The translations under genes were made by a program, and so were the position numbers. Under the pieces are notes generated by a model, which was given only the letters and a program-made list of their open reading frames with translations, did no database searches and was not told where the DNA came from. From assembly GCF_018398395.1 (NCBI RefSeq), contig NZ_JAHCBF010000005.1:124001-188000 (forward strand): DNA of 64,000 nt, written 5' to 3'. Source of the DNA: Croceicoccus gelatinilyticus (GTDB taxonomy: Bacteria; Pseudomonadota; Alphaproteobacteria; Sphingomonadales; Sphingomonadaceae). Shown here one piece after another: positions 1 through 9,022 of this stretch (its first letter is position 1; every line of letters begins with the position of its first letter).

Positions 1-1121
1 CCATCGCGCACAACGGCAATATCTCGAACGCGATGCACCTTCGCGCCGATCTCGTCCGCAAGGGCGCGATCTTCCAGTCGACCAGCGATACCGAGGTGAT
101 CATCCACCTCGTCGCGACCAGCCGTTACCCGACGATGCTGGACCGCTTTGTCGATGCGCTGCGCCTTGTCGAAGGTGCCTATTCGCTGATCGTGATGACG
201 AACAACGGCATGGCTGCCTGCCGCGACCCGCTGGGCATTCGTCCGCTCGTCATGGGCAAGATCGACAATGCCACCGTCTTCGCCAGCGAAACGGTTGCCC
301 TCGACATCGTGGGCGCAAAGTTCGTGCGCGAGGTTGAACCGGGCGAACTGATCGAGGTCGACTTCGACGGTTCGGTGCGCAGCCACCGCCCGTTCGGCAC
401 GCCAGCATCACGCCCGTGCATTTTCGAACATGTCTATTTCAGCCGCCCCGATTCCATCAGCGGCGGCCGCTCGGTCTATTCGGTTCGCAAGGAAATCGGT
501 GCGCAGCTCGCCATCGAAAGCCCGGCAGAAGCCGACCTCGTCATTCCCGTGCCCGACTCGGGCGTGCCTGCCGCCATCGGTTACGCGCAGGAATCGGGGG
601 TACCCTTCGAACTGGGCATCATCCGTTCGCACTATGTCGGGCGTACGTTCATTCAGCCGTCGGACGGTCAGCGTACGTCCTCCGTCGCGCGCAAACACAA
701 TGCGAACCGCGCGCTGGTCGAAGGCAAGCGGATCATCCTCATCGACGATTCCATCGTGCGCGGGACAACCTCGCTCAAGATCGTGCAGATGATGCGCGAG
801 GCAGGCGCCAGCGAAGTCCATATGCGCATCGCCAGCCCGCCGACCGAACATTCCTGCTTCTACGGCGTCGACACGCCCGAGAGGTCCAAGCTGCTGGCCG
901 CGCAGATGGACGTCGAGGCCATGCGCGAATTCATCCAGGCCGACAGCCTTGCCTTCGTGTCGATCGACGGTCTCTACCGCGCGGTGGGCGAGGACGAGCG
1001 CAAGAAGAAGTGCCCGCAGTATTGCGACGCCTGCTTCACCGGCGACTACCCCACGCGCCTTACCGACCTTTCGGAGCGTGAGACCCCGCAGCTTCCCCTG
1101 CTCGGCGAAAAGGCCGCGTGA
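1..1121 (+). CDS. purF: Amidophosphoribosyltransferase, C-terminal part (5' truncated by window edge)
   Basis: Catalyses the first committed step of de novo purine synthesis, making phosphoribosylamine from PRPP and glutamine in the cytoplasm. The reading frame is already open at base 3 and gives IAHNGNIS, the PurF glutaminase-domain motif, so the catalytic N-terminal Cys lies outside the window. About 372 residues remain. The PRPP-binding loop IILIDDSIVRGTT and the C-terminal cysteine cluster KKCPQYCDACF are both visible. The stop codon overlaps the ATG of the following SDR gene (TGATG), implying translational coupling. The identification is secure. Confidence 0.97.
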   Translation, partial: IAHNGNISNAMHLRADLVRKGAIFQSTSDTEVIIHLVATSRYPTMLDRFVDALRLVEGAYSLIVMTNNGMAACRDPLGIRPLVMGKIDNATVFASETVALDIVGAKFVREVEPGELIEVDFDGSVRSHRPFGTPASRPCIFEHVYFSRPDSISGGRSVYSVRKEIGAQLAIESPAEADLVIPVPDSGVPAAIGYAQESGVPFELGIIRSHYVGRTFIQPSDGQRTSSVARKHNANRALVEGKRIILIDDSIVRGTTSLKIVQMMREAGASEVHMRIASPPTEHSCFYGVDTPERSKLLAAQMDVEAMREFIQADSLAFVSIDGLYRAVGEDERKKKCPQYCDACFTGDYPTRLTDLSERETPQLPLLGEKAA

Positions 1122-1849
1122 TGACGGACAGCACTGGCGACAAGCCCCTTGCGGGCAAGCTGGCGCTCGTCACCGGGGCGAGCAAGGGCATCGGCGCTGC
1201 CACGGCGATCGAACTGGCCGCCCGCGGCGCGCACGTCATCCTGACCGCGCGCGACGACCGCAAGCTGGAACAGGTCGAGGAAGCGATCCACAAGGCTGGC
1301 GGCAGCGCGACGATCGCGCCGATGGACCTGGCGGAGCCCGACTCGGTCGCGCGACTCGCCACGGCAATCGCCGGACGCTGGGATGCGCTCGACGTTCTGG
1401 TCATCAATGCGGCCGTGTTCCTGCCCCATACGCCGGTGCAGGATCTTGATGCCAAGGCCTTCAGCAACGCGCTCACGGTTAACGTGCTGGCCACGCAAAC
1501 GCTGCTCGCCGCGTTCCATCCGATGCTGAAGAAGGCCGATGCCGGCAAGGTCGTCGGCCTCACCAGCGGAGTGGGTGCGAACGCCCGTGCCTACTGGGCC
1601 GGATACGGCGTGACGAAGGCGGCTTTTGACAGCCTTCTCAAGAGCTACGCGCTGGAAAACGCGAACACGAGCCGCATCCGCACCGTGCTCGTCAGCCCCG
1701 GCGCGACCCGCACCGAAATGCGCGCCCGCGCCTATCCGGGCGAAGACCCGTCAACGGTGAAACCGCCCGAAGTGGTGGCACAATTCATTGCAAACATGCT
1801 TGGTGAAGAGCTTCCTAACGGCGAGATACTTTCCGTTAACCCCGTTTAG
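1121..1849 (+). CDS. SDR family NAD(P)-dependent oxidoreductase
   Basis: Short-chain dehydrogenase of 242 residues. The Rossmann cofactor motif TGASKGIG is near residues 17-24 and the catalytic YxxxK is present as YGVTK after a Ser-containing strand (LTSGVG). The NAG motif reads NAA here (INAAVF), a tolerated variant. The ATG at 1121 overlaps the purF stop; a GTG at 1118 is an alternative start one codon earlier. The gene is cotranscribed with purF, but its substrate cannot be told from sequence. It resembles the YciK-like SDRs of alphaproteobacteria, which is an inference from motif layout. Confidence 0.88.
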   Translation: MTDSTGDKPLAGKLALVTGASKGIGAATAIELAARGAHVILTARDDRKLEQVEEAIHKAGGSATIAPMDLAEPDSVARLATAIAGRWDALDVLVINAAVFLPHTPVQDLDAKAFSNALTVNVLATQTLLAAFHPMLKKADAGKVVGLTSGVGANARAYWAGYGVTKAAFDSLLKSYALENANTSRIRTVLVSPGATRTEMRARAYPGEDPSTVKPPEVVAQFIANMLGEELPNGEILSVNPV

Positions 1850-1978
1850 GAACCTCGCGCTAACCGCGTTCAGGGCACATTGGCCGAACTCAGGAACGGC
1901 CGAGTCCCGCCACAAAAGCGAAATCGGCTATGGTTGCTCCCCTTGTGGAGCGTCTCTTTTTGCAAGGGAACGTGTGCC

Positions 1979-2326
1979 ATGACCGAATTTTTCCTCTCCG
2001 ACCGCTATTTCAAGGCGTCGCAGGAAGATCGCAGCTCGCCGCGTCTTCAGCTCACCATTCCGGTGACGCTGCGCCCGGCAGGCGGACACGGCTTTTCAAG
2101 CGAGGTCCAGGACCTCTCGCTCGGCGGATTTTCGGCCCAGTGCGTCAATCGCCTCGCCGTCGGCACGCTGTGCTGGCTCAAACTTCCGGGCCTTGCCGCC
2201 CTGCAGTGCGAAGTGATCTGGTGGCAGAACAATCTGGTTGGTTGTGCCTTCCAGAACCTGCTGAGCCCGATCGTCTATGACGACATCGTCAGCCGCTATC
2301 GCAACGCGTCGGCTCGCCGGGTCTGA
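1979..2326 (+). CDS. PilZ domain protein
   Basis: A 115-residue single-domain protein. The core has the PilZ layout: an RxxxR-like basic stretch before the domain (SSPRLQLTIPV) and the DLSLGGFSA element, matching the (D/N)xSxxG motif that contacts cyclic di-GMP. The first basic motif is weak, so nucleotide binding is not certain. The start at 1979 is chosen over an in-frame ATG at 1880 because an AAGGGA ribosome site sits about 10 bases upstream and the N-terminal extension lacks family similarity. It stands alone between the SDR and the convergent cfa gene. It may be a c-di-GMP effector for motility or envelope functions. Confidence 0.8.
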   Translation: MTEFFLSDRYFKASQEDRSSPRLQLTIPVTLRPAGGHGFSSEVQDLSLGGFSAQCVNRLAVGTLCWLKLPGLAALQCEVIWWQNNLVGCAFQNLLSPIVYDDIVSRYRNASARRV

Positions 2327-2351
2327 TACGTAGTTTCGCGCAGAGGCAGAA

Positions 2352-3611
2352 TCAGGCGTTCTTCACCAGCGTAACCTGGTGAACGTCGATCCCGCCGCCG
2401 CGGAAGCCGCCTTCGCAGTACATCAGGTAGAACCGCCAAAGTTCTACGAAGCGGTCGTCGAAACCGCGCGGCAGTTTTCCTTCCGCTGCCGCGCGGTCGA
2501 ACGCATCGCGCCACAGCTTCAGCGTCTCGGCATAATCCAGGCCGAAGTCGGTCTGGTCCTCCCATGACAGCCCCCGCTCTTCGGCAAGTTGCCGGAACTC
2601 GCTGGTGCGGATCAGCAGGCCGCCGGGGAAGATGAACGCCTGGATGAAATCGGCAGAACCGGCATAGGCGTCGAACAAGTCGTCGCGGATCGAGATATAC
2701 TGGATCGCGGCGCGCCCGCCCGGCTTCAGGTTGCGGGCGATGCAGTCCATGTAGGTCGGCCAGTATTCGCGGCCCAGCGCCTCGACCATCTCGACACTGG
2801 CAATCGCGTCGTAGCTACCCGCCGTATCGCGGTAGTCCTGATGCCGGAAATCAACCTTGCAGGCATCGGCAGCGTTCGCCTCGCGCGCATGAGCAAGCTG
2901 CTCGTCCGACAGACTGATCGCAGTAACATCCGCGCCGAAGTCGTTCGCCAACGTGCGCGCCAGATAGCCCCAGCCGCACCCGATCTCGAGCACCTTTGCG
3001 CCGTCCGACAGGTTCAGCCGGTTCGCCAGCGCCCGCACTTTCGCCTGTTGCGCCTGTTCGAGCGGAATGTCGGTGCCTGAAAACAGCGCGCTGGAATAGC
3101 ACAGCGTCGGGTCCAGCCACGCGGCGTAGAAATCGTTGCCGAGGTCATAGTGGGCCGAGATATTGGCCTTGGCCCCGCTGATCGTATTGCGGTTCAGCCA
3201 GTGCGCCAGCCGCGATGCCATGCGCCACGGACCTTTAGCGCGCCCGACAGACCCCAGCCCTTCGGCATTTTTCATGAACAGCGCGAAGATCGGCACGGGG
3301 TCGGGACTGTCCCACTCCCCCGCTTCCCATGCACGGTACCAGCCGACCGAACCGCCGGTGACGAGCCGCACGATGGCGCGCCAGTCGCGGATGTGGATGC
3401 GGGCATCGAAACCGGGACGACGGCCACCGACCACGCGGGTCGAACCATCGGGCAGACGTGCCTCGATCCGGCCCGTTTCGAGGCCGGCATCGATCTTTTC
3501 GACCACCTTGTCGACACCGCCCGCAACAAGGCGCGCGATCAGCCCGCCGCCGTCGCCGAAACGAAAGCCGCCGTCGAGAAGATGCCGTCCGCGCGTATTT
3601 CCCTGTCCCAT
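2352..3611 (-). CDS. cfa: Cyclopropane-fatty-acyl-phospholipid synthase family methyltransferase
   Basis: SAM-dependent enzyme that adds a methylene bridge across double bonds of membrane phospholipid acyl chains. The 419-residue product has the Cfa N-terminal lipid-binding region, the hallmark SAHYDLGNDFYAAWLD, the SAM motif LEIGCGWG and the C-terminal segment GLDYAETLKLWRDAF followed by RFYLMYCEGGFR, which closes the family. The ATG at 3611 is preferred; a TTG directly before it extends the frame by one codon. The photolyase gene lies 33 bases upstream on the same strand, so both may share a transcript. The sequence does not separate Cfa from a mycolic-acid-like homologue, but the length and C terminus fit Cfa. 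Confidence 0.92.
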   Translation of the reverse strand: MGQGNTRGRHLLDGGFRFGDGGGLIARLVAGGVDKVVEKIDAGLETGRIEARLPDGSTRVVGGRRPGFDARIHIRDWRAIVRLVTGGSVGWYRAWEAGEWDSPDPVPIFALFMKNAEGLGSVGRAKGPWRMASRLAHWLNRNTISGAKANISAHYDLGNDFYAAWLDPTLCYSSALFSGTDIPLEQAQQAKVRALANRLNLSDGAKVLEIGCGWGYLARTLANDFGADVTAISLSDEQLAHAREANAADACKVDFRHQDYRDTAGSYDAIASVEMVEALGREYWPTYMDCIARNLKPGGRAAIQYISIRDDLFDAYAGSADFIQAFIFPGGLLIRTSEFRQLAEERGLSWEDQTDFGLDYAETLKLWRDAFDRAAAEGKLPRGFDDRFVELWRFYLMYCEGGFRGGGIDVHQVTLVKNA

Positions 3612-3644
3612 CAAGGCTATCTATGCGACGCGCCGCGCCGCCTT

Positions 3645-5030
3645 TCAACCGCCGGACTTCATCTCCTTGTAGGCAGCCAGTGCCCGCTCGCGCGCTTCCC
3701 TGTGGCCGATCAGCTTTTCGGGATAGCCATCGGGCCTGTGCGCATCGTCGGGATCGTGGATCTGGTCGTCCGGCAGATCCGCCAGTTCGGGCACCCATTC
3801 GCGGATATAGGCGGCGGCATCGAACTTCTCCGACTGGCTGAGCGGGGCCATGATGCGGCTGAACATATTGCTGTCGACGCCGGTGCCCGAAATCCACTGC
3901 CAGTTGACGCCGTTATTGCCATAGTCGGCATCGATCAGCGTGTCCCAGAACCACTTCTCGCCAAGCCGCCAATCGATCAGCAGGTGCTTCACAAGAAAGC
4001 TGGCCGCGATCATCCGCACGCGGTTGTGCATCCAGCCCGTCGTCCAGAGCTGCCGCATCCCCGCATCGACGATGGGATAGCCGGTCTGCCCCTTCTGCCA
4101 GGCGTTCAGGTCTTCCTCGATCAGGTGCCCGCGATTGGGATTGCGCCACAAGGAGTTGTCGTAATCGCGGTAGGACTGCGTCGGATAGTCGGGGAACTGG
4201 CAGATCACGTTTTGCGCATAATCACGCCACAACAATTCGCCGCGATAGGTATCGGCCCCCGCCCCCGTATGCCGCGAAAGCCGGTCCCAGACCTGCGTCG
4301 GTGAAATCTCCCCGAAATGGAGGTGCGGCGACAGGCGCGACGAGCCATCTATCGAAGGCAGGTTCCGGTCATCCTCGTAGTCCTTCACATGGTCGGTCCA
4401 TTCCTCCAGCCGGTCGTGCGCGGCCTTTTCGCCGACTTCCCATGCCTCGCGAAAGCCGTCTGCCCAGTCGGGCTTTGTCGGCAGCAGGTTCCAGTCGGAA
4501 AGCTTGTCGGATTCCGGCCAGCTATCGGAGTTGGAGAACGAAGGTTCGTCCAGCACTTCGCGCGCGGGCAGGCACTGCCGCGCTGCCTTCGCGAAGGGGG
4601 TGTAGATCTTGTAGGGATCGCCCGATCCCGTCGTGACGGTGCCCGGCGGCAGCAGATAATTACCGTCGTGAAGGCAAAGCTCGACTTCTTTCGCCAGCTT
4701 CCCCTGCGCCTTGCGCCACCACGGTTCGTAATGCCGGATCGCGTGGACTTCGCAGGCGCCGGTCTCCTCCACCAGCTTCGCGATCTCCGTCGCCGCGTCT
4801 CCGCGTCGCAGGACCAATTTCGACCGGTGCCGCCCCAGCGAGGCATCGAGCGATTCCAGCGAATGATGCAGCCACCAGCGCGACGCCCCGCCCATCGCGT
4901 GATGGTCCGGCCCTTCCTCGTCAAGCACATAGACCGGGATCACCGGCCCTTCGGAAGCCGCGGCACACAGCGCGGGATGATCGGACAGGCGAAGGTCGCG
5001 GCGGTACCAGACAATGCGGGGGGCGGTCAT
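3645..5030 (-). CDS. phrB: Deoxyribodipyrimidine photo-lyase (cryptochrome/photolyase family)
   Basis: Flavoprotein repairing UV-induced pyrimidine dimers with light. 461 residues, as expected. The N-terminal antenna domain begins with IVWYRRDLRLSDHPAL. The FAD-binding half shows SSRLSPHLHFGEIS, the WQKGQTGYPIVDAGMRQL block and GWMHNRVRM. The dimer-binding loop reads WQWISGTGVDSN, followed by MFSRIM rather than the PYFRI of E. coli PhrB, a variant that I believe occurs in alphaproteobacteria. It sits directly upstream of cfa in the same orientation; together they form a light and membrane stress pair. CPD specificity is inferred from class I motifs. Confidence 0.94.
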   Translation of the reverse strand: MTAPRIVWYRRDLRLSDHPALCAAASEGPVIPVYVLDEEGPDHHAMGGASRWWLHHSLESLDASLGRHRSKLVLRRGDAATEIAKLVEETGACEVHAIRHYEPWWRKAQGKLAKEVELCLHDGNYLLPPGTVTTGSGDPYKIYTPFAKAARQCLPAREVLDEPSFSNSDSWPESDKLSDWNLLPTKPDWADGFREAWEVGEKAAHDRLEEWTDHVKDYEDDRNLPSIDGSSRLSPHLHFGEISPTQVWDRLSRHTGAGADTYRGELLWRDYAQNVICQFPDYPTQSYRDYDNSLWRNPNRGHLIEEDLNAWQKGQTGYPIVDAGMRQLWTTGWMHNRVRMIAASFLVKHLLIDWRLGEKWFWDTLIDADYGNNGVNWQWISGTGVDSNMFSRIMAPLSQSEKFDAAAYIREWVPELADLPDDQIHDPDDAHRPDGYPEKLIGHREARERALAAYKEMKSGG

Positions 5031-5116
5031 TCAATCTCCCGGAAGCAGGACACGCCCGATTTTGTGCGGGGCGCTCCCTTCGGGAACGGGGGGCGGCGTC
5101 TGCGGGTTCCCGTTCC

Positions 5117-5824
5117 ATGACGGTTCCACAAAAGACAGTCGTCCTGCCCGAACGCGGCTGGCGCATCGATCAGCGCAAGGCGCTAGTCGTCGCGCTGCTC
5201 TGCTGGCTGGGCTTTGCCGCTATCGCCATCGCGGTACAGACCGGCAATACGCAGGCGATCGACCGCTTCGGTCTGATGTTCTGGCGCGGGGCGGACGGCA
5301 TTGTGCCGCGCGGGCCGGAAAAGCTGCTGGAAATGGTGCGCGACGTGACGGCGCTGGGCGGCGTGCTGCTGCGCAACGTGTTTGCATTGGGCGCGGTCGT
5401 CGCGCTGCTGTTCCTGAGGCTGCAGCGCGAAGCGACGCTGTTTGCCGCGACGGTCATCGTCGGCTGGCTGGTCAATAGCGGGATCAAGCAACTGGTCGGC
5501 CGCGCGCGTCCCGAAATTGTGCCGCACCTGACCGAGGCTGGCGGGATGAGCTTTCCCTCGGGCCACTCGTTCAATTCGGCGGTGGTCTATATCGCGATGG
5601 CGCTGGCCTTTGCGACGCTGTCTGCAAGGCAGTCAATTCGCCTGACCCTCATCGGCGTAGCGATGCTGGCCAGCATGGCCATCGCGTGGAGCCGCGTGTG
5701 GCTGGGCGTTCACTGGCCGACCGATGCCATTGCGGGATGGCTGGGCGGCGCGGCCTGGGCCTTTACCGCCGCCGCGCTCCTCCAACGCCCTGCCGACAGG
5801 GCCGCCGACGCCTACTCGGAATAG
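5117..5824 (+). CDS. PAP2-family membrane phosphatase
   Basis: Integral membrane phosphatase of the type-2 phosphatidic acid phosphatase superfamily, 235 residues with about five or six hydrophobic segments. The three signature blocks are present: KQLVGRARP (KxxxxxxRP), SFPSGHSFNS (PSGH) and SRVWLGVHWPTD (SRxxxxxHxxxD). Likely substrates are lipid phosphates or undecaprenyl diphosphate; sequence alone does not decide. The last 13 bases overlap, tail to tail, the end of the convergent YdjM-like gene. The ATG at 5117 follows the divergent photolyase start by 86 bases. Confidence 0.9.
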   Translation: MTVPQKTVVLPERGWRIDQRKALVVALLCWLGFAAIAIAVQTGNTQAIDRFGLMFWRGADGIVPRGPEKLLEMVRDVTALGGVLLRNVFALGAVVALLFLRLQREATLFAATVIVGWLVNSGIKQLVGRARPEIVPHLTEAGGMSFPSGHSFNSAVVYIAMALAFATLSARQSIRLTLIGVAMLASMAIAWSRVWLGVHWPTDAIAGWLGGAAWAFTAAALLQRPADRAADAYSE

Positions 5825-6762
5825 CACTCCTCCGCCTCTGCCGGCACGTCGACCACGACTTCGAAACGGCCGTCGAAGCGCGCATCCTTCAGCACGTCGA
5901 CCATGCGTCCGTCGCGTTCTTCCCGTTCCACATAAGGCGCGCGTGACCAGAACAGAAAGGCGCGCAGTTCCGCGTTTTCGGACGCGAACATCGGCAATTG
6001 CAGCGGGTGAATGCAGGCAGGCTTGTCGGTCAGCAAAGTCTGATCGTCCGCCAGCCCCTGCCCCAGCGTCCAGCGCTGCTTCGCCTTGCCGCGATAGATC
6101 GGGCCGTCGACCTCGATAATCATGTCGCGCGCCCAGAATGCCAGCGGCACGGGGCTGGCGATCGCCTCGGCCTGCGGCGTCTGCGCGCGGGCCGTGGCGG
6201 TCACGACCATGTTGAAGTTGATATATCCCAGCACCGCGACCAGCCCCAGCAGCGCGGGCCTGCGCCAGTTTCCTGTCCCGCGCTTCTCGATCCGGCGCGA
6301 GAACACGAAGGCGAGGATCATCGCCGCCCAGATCCACACGTCGATGATGAACAGCGTGTCGCCATAGAACCAGCGGCTGGAAAACGGCTCCAGCAAACGG
6401 ATGCCGTAGGAATTCATCCAGTCGAGCGCGGGGTGCGACAGGCAACCGACAAACGCCAGCAGGTAGAGCCAGCCGAAATGCACCGGCAGCCTGTCCTCGG
6501 GCCTCGTCCCGCGCTTCGCCTGCCAGCGGTCGAACCACCAGAGGAAGCCAGCCAGCAGCAGCGGAAGCAGCACCCAAGCAATCGGCCCGTGGGTCAGCCC
6601 GCGCCGCATGGCGAGGCTTTCCATGCCGTAGACGACGCAGCCCGCGTCGACGTCGGGCAGGTTAGCCCCGAAGATCAGCGCGGGCATGGCAAGGCCGGTG
6701 CGGCGCTTCAGTCCCGCCTGGCCGAGCAGCGCGCCGACGAGGCTATGTGTAAGATTGTCCAT
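5812..6762 (-). CDS. YdjM/YbcI-like membrane-bound metal-dependent hydrolase
   Basis: A 316-residue protein beginning MDNLTHSLVGALLGQAGL, the signature of the YdjM (DUF457) family of inner-membrane proteins with conserved His/Asp residues: NLTHS, NLPDVDA, TH in RRGLTHGP and HPALDWMN. Four or so transmembrane helices are followed by a C-terminal soluble domain of about 130 residues, longer than in E. coli YdjM. Its 3' end overlaps the PAP2 phosphatase gene. The function of the family is unproven; the metal-dependent hydrolase label rests on conserved histidines and aspartates. Confidence 0.85.
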   Translation of the reverse strand: MDNLTHSLVGALLGQAGLKRRTGLAMPALIFGANLPDVDAGCVVYGMESLAMRRGLTHGPIAWVLLPLLLAGFLWWFDRWQAKRGTRPEDRLPVHFGWLYLLAFVGCLSHPALDWMNSYGIRLLEPFSSRWFYGDTLFIIDVWIWAAMILAFVFSRRIEKRGTGNWRRPALLGLVAVLGYINFNMVVTATARAQTPQAEAIASPVPLAFWARDMIIEVDGPIYRGKAKQRWTLGQGLADDQTLLTDKPACIHPLQLPMFASENAELRAFLFWSRAPYVEREERDGRMVDVLKDARFDGRFEVVVDVPAEAEECYSE

Positions 6763-6803
6763 TGGCGCGCGTCATGCAGACAAAGCGCCCGCGCGGCAAC
6801 GGG

Positions 6804-6840
6804 TAAGAAAAAGGGGAGCCTGCAGGTGGCAGGCTCCCCT
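6804..6840 (-). terminator. Rho-independent terminator of the korA-korB-alkene reductase operon
   Basis: A perfect 12-bp stem (6812-6823 with 6829-6840) and a 5-base loop. On the minus strand it is followed by a run of five T and then CTT. It lies 23 bases past the stop of the alkene reductase gene. Confidence 0.9.
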
Positions 6841-6862
6841 CTTCATCGCGCGGACGGTCGGA

Positions 6863-7969
6863 TCAGACCAGCTCGCCCAGCATGTCGGTTTTATACCCGT
6901 CAAGCTTGGCGATCTCGCCTTCGCGCACGCGCTTTGCCCAATCGGGGTTCGCGATCAGCGCGCGGCCGACGGCGATAAGGTCGAACTCGCCGCGGTCCAG
7001 CCGTTCTTCCAGATCGCCCAGATCGCTCGTCGCATCGGTTTCCTGTCCGGCGAACGCGCCGAAGAAGTCCTGCGACAGGCTGACCGAGCCGACCGAGATC
7101 GTCGGAACGCCCGTCAGCTTCTTGACCCAGCCTGCGAAGTTCAGGCCCTTGTCGCCGTCAAGCGCGGGGAACTCCGGCTCCCAGAAACGGCGCTGCGAAC
7201 AGTGCAGCATGTCCGCGCCTGCATCGACCAGCGGCTGCGTCCACGCGGCCAGTTCGTCGGGCGTAGTGGCAAGGCGGCGGGTATAGTCCTGCTGGCTCCA
7301 CTGGCTGATACGCAGGAACAGTGGCGTATCGCCGATCGCCTTGCGCACGGCGGAAACAACATCGGTGGCGAACCTGTTGCGGTCGGCCAGCGTGGCGCCA
7401 CCCCATTCATCGTCGCGCTGGTTGGTGCCGTCCCAGAAGAACTGGTCGATGAGGTACCCGTGTGCGCCGTGCAGTTCGATCGCGTCGCAGCCGATCTCGA
7501 CCGCCGCGCGGCAGGCATCGACGTAAGCATCGATGGTGTCGATCACGTCGTTGCGCGTCATCGCCTGCCCATAGGGCTCGCCCGGCTTGAACAGACCAGA
7601 GGGGCCTTCCGGTGTACCGGGGCGCGGCTTGTCGGGGAACTGATTGCGGACAAGTCCGGTATGCCAGATCTGCGGCGCGAACAGGCCGCCGGCGGCATGG
7701 ACGGTGTCGACCACGTTCTTCCAGCCGGCCAATGCGGCTTCGCCGTGAAAGTAGGGGATGCCCGGATCGTTGCGCGCCTCGGGCCGGTCGATCACCGTGC
7801 CTTCGGACAGGATCAGCCCGACCTCGCCTTCGGCGCGCTTGCGATAGTATTCCGCCATCTCGGCGGTAGGCACGCCGTTGTCGGAAAAATTGCGGGTCAT
7901 CGGGGCCATGACGATGCGGTTCGGCAGTGTCAGGCCCCGGATTGTGAACGGGGAAAAGAGTGTGCTCAT
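6863..7969 (-). CDS. Alkene reductase, Old Yellow Enzyme family (NADH:flavin oxidoreductase)
   Basis: FMN-dependent ene-reductase of 368 residues. The TIM barrel starts LFSPFTIRGLTLPNRIVMAPMTR, the active-site pair is in ELHGAHGYLIDQF, and the C-terminal FMN phosphate site is in DLIAVGRALIANPDW. The tail around TISVGSVSLSQDFFGAF differs from the classical ISTGGI phosphate loop. Family members reduce electrophilic C=C bonds of enones or nitro compounds with NAD(P)H. The gene begins 6 bases after korB and ends at a strong terminator, so it is the last gene of the kor operon. The physiological substrate is unknown. Confidence 0.9.
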   Translation of the reverse strand: MSTLFSPFTIRGLTLPNRIVMAPMTRNFSDNGVPTAEMAEYYRKRAEGEVGLILSEGTVIDRPEARNDPGIPYFHGEAALAGWKNVVDTVHAAGGLFAPQIWHTGLVRNQFPDKPRPGTPEGPSGLFKPGEPYGQAMTRNDVIDTIDAYVDACRAAVEIGCDAIELHGAHGYLIDQFFWDGTNQRDDEWGGATLADRNRFATDVVSAVRKAIGDTPLFLRISQWSQQDYTRRLATTPDELAAWTQPLVDAGADMLHCSQRRFWEPEFPALDGDKGLNFAGWVKKLTGVPTISVGSVSLSQDFFGAFAGQETDATSDLGDLEERLDRGEFDLIAVGRALIANPDWAKRVREGEIAKLDGYKTDMLGELV

Positions 7970-7975
7970 GCCCCG

Positions 7976-9010
7976 TCAGATGGGGTCTTGCGCGGTCCCG
8001 TCAACTGTCCACGTCTGGCCCTTGGAAAGCAGCGCACCGAGGTTGCCTGCCTTGGCCGTGCGGGCCTTCGACATTTCCTCTGCGACAACAGCATCATAGG
8101 CCGGACGCGGATCATCGTAGATCACGCCGAGTGCCATCGGGAACGGGCCGAACGGCAATTCCACCAGCATGTGGGCCAGCGTGCGGTTCTTCACGTCATG
8201 AACCATGACGCCCGCTCCTTCCCAGTCGCCGTCGACGACATCGACCACCTTAAGGGTCATGTTCTCGACATCGCGGGCAAGGCCCTTGGTGCCCTTGGCG
8301 AAAAGCATCGGCTGACCGTCTTCGAGCCAGAGCTGCTGGTCCTCCGCACCCTTGGGCGCGGCGAAGTCGTTGAAGACGTCCTTGTTGTAGACGATGCAGT
8401 TCTGGAAGATCTCGACAAAGGCGGCGCCGCGGTGGGCGTGCGCTGCCTTCAGCACGTCGGGCAGGTTCTTCGACACGTCGAAGCCGCGCGCCACGAAGCG
8501 CGCGCCCGAACCCAGCGCGAAGGCGCAGGGCTGTGCCGGACGGTCGATCGAACCGCCGGGGGCCGACGGGCTCTTCGTGCCCTGGCGGCTGGTCGGCGAA
8601 TACTGGCCCTTGGTGAGGCCATAGATCTCGTTGTTGAACAGCAGGATCTGCACGTCGATGTTACGGCGCAGGATGTGCATCGTGTGGTTGCCGCCGATGG
8701 ACATCCCGTCGCCGTCGCCCGTCACCATCCAGACGTCGAGTTCCGGGTTCGCCAGCTTGATGCCGGTCACGAACGCGGGCGCGCGGCCGTGGATCGTGTG
8801 GAAGCCGTAGCTTTCGACGTAATAGGGGAAGCGGCTTGAACAGCCGATACCCGACACGAAAACGGTCTTGGCCGGATCGGCGTTCAGCTGCGGCAGCGTG
8901 CGCTGCACCGCCTTGAGGATCGCGTAGTCACCGCAACCGGGGCACCAGCGTACCTCCTGGTCGGTTTCCCAGTCCTTGAGCGTGGTCTGCACGGGGGTCA
9001 TGTCGTTCAT
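7976..9010 (-). CDS. korB: 2-oxoacid:ferredoxin oxidoreductase subunit beta
   Basis: Thiamine-diphosphate subunit of 344 residues, likely 2-oxoglutarate:ferredoxin oxidoreductase, which decarboxylates 2-oxoglutarate to succinyl-CoA and reduces ferredoxin. Visible motifs are the N-terminal VRWCPGCGDYAIL cluster ligand region, IGCSSRFPYY, and the ThDP-binding GDGDGMSIGGNH with the following NNEIYGLTKGQYSPTS. It starts 12 bases after the korA stop and is followed 6 bases on by the alkene reductase. Substrate choice (2-oxoglutarate rather than pyruvate) is inferred from similarity to the two-subunit KorAB of aerobic bacteria. Confidence 0.93.
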   Translation of the reverse strand: MNDMTPVQTTLKDWETDQEVRWCPGCGDYAILKAVQRTLPQLNADPAKTVFVSGIGCSSRFPYYVESYGFHTIHGRAPAFVTGIKLANPELDVWMVTGDGDGMSIGGNHTMHILRRNIDVQILLFNNEIYGLTKGQYSPTSRQGTKSPSAPGGSIDRPAQPCAFALGSGARFVARGFDVSKNLPDVLKAAHAHRGAAFVEIFQNCIVYNKDVFNDFAAPKGAEDQQLWLEDGQPMLFAKGTKGLARDVENMTLKVVDVVDGDWEGAGVMVHDVKNRTLAHMLVELPFGPFPMALGVIYDDPRPAYDAVVAEEMSKARTAKAGNLGALLSKGQTWTVDGTAQDPI

Positions 9011-9022
9011 TGTTCGCGGACC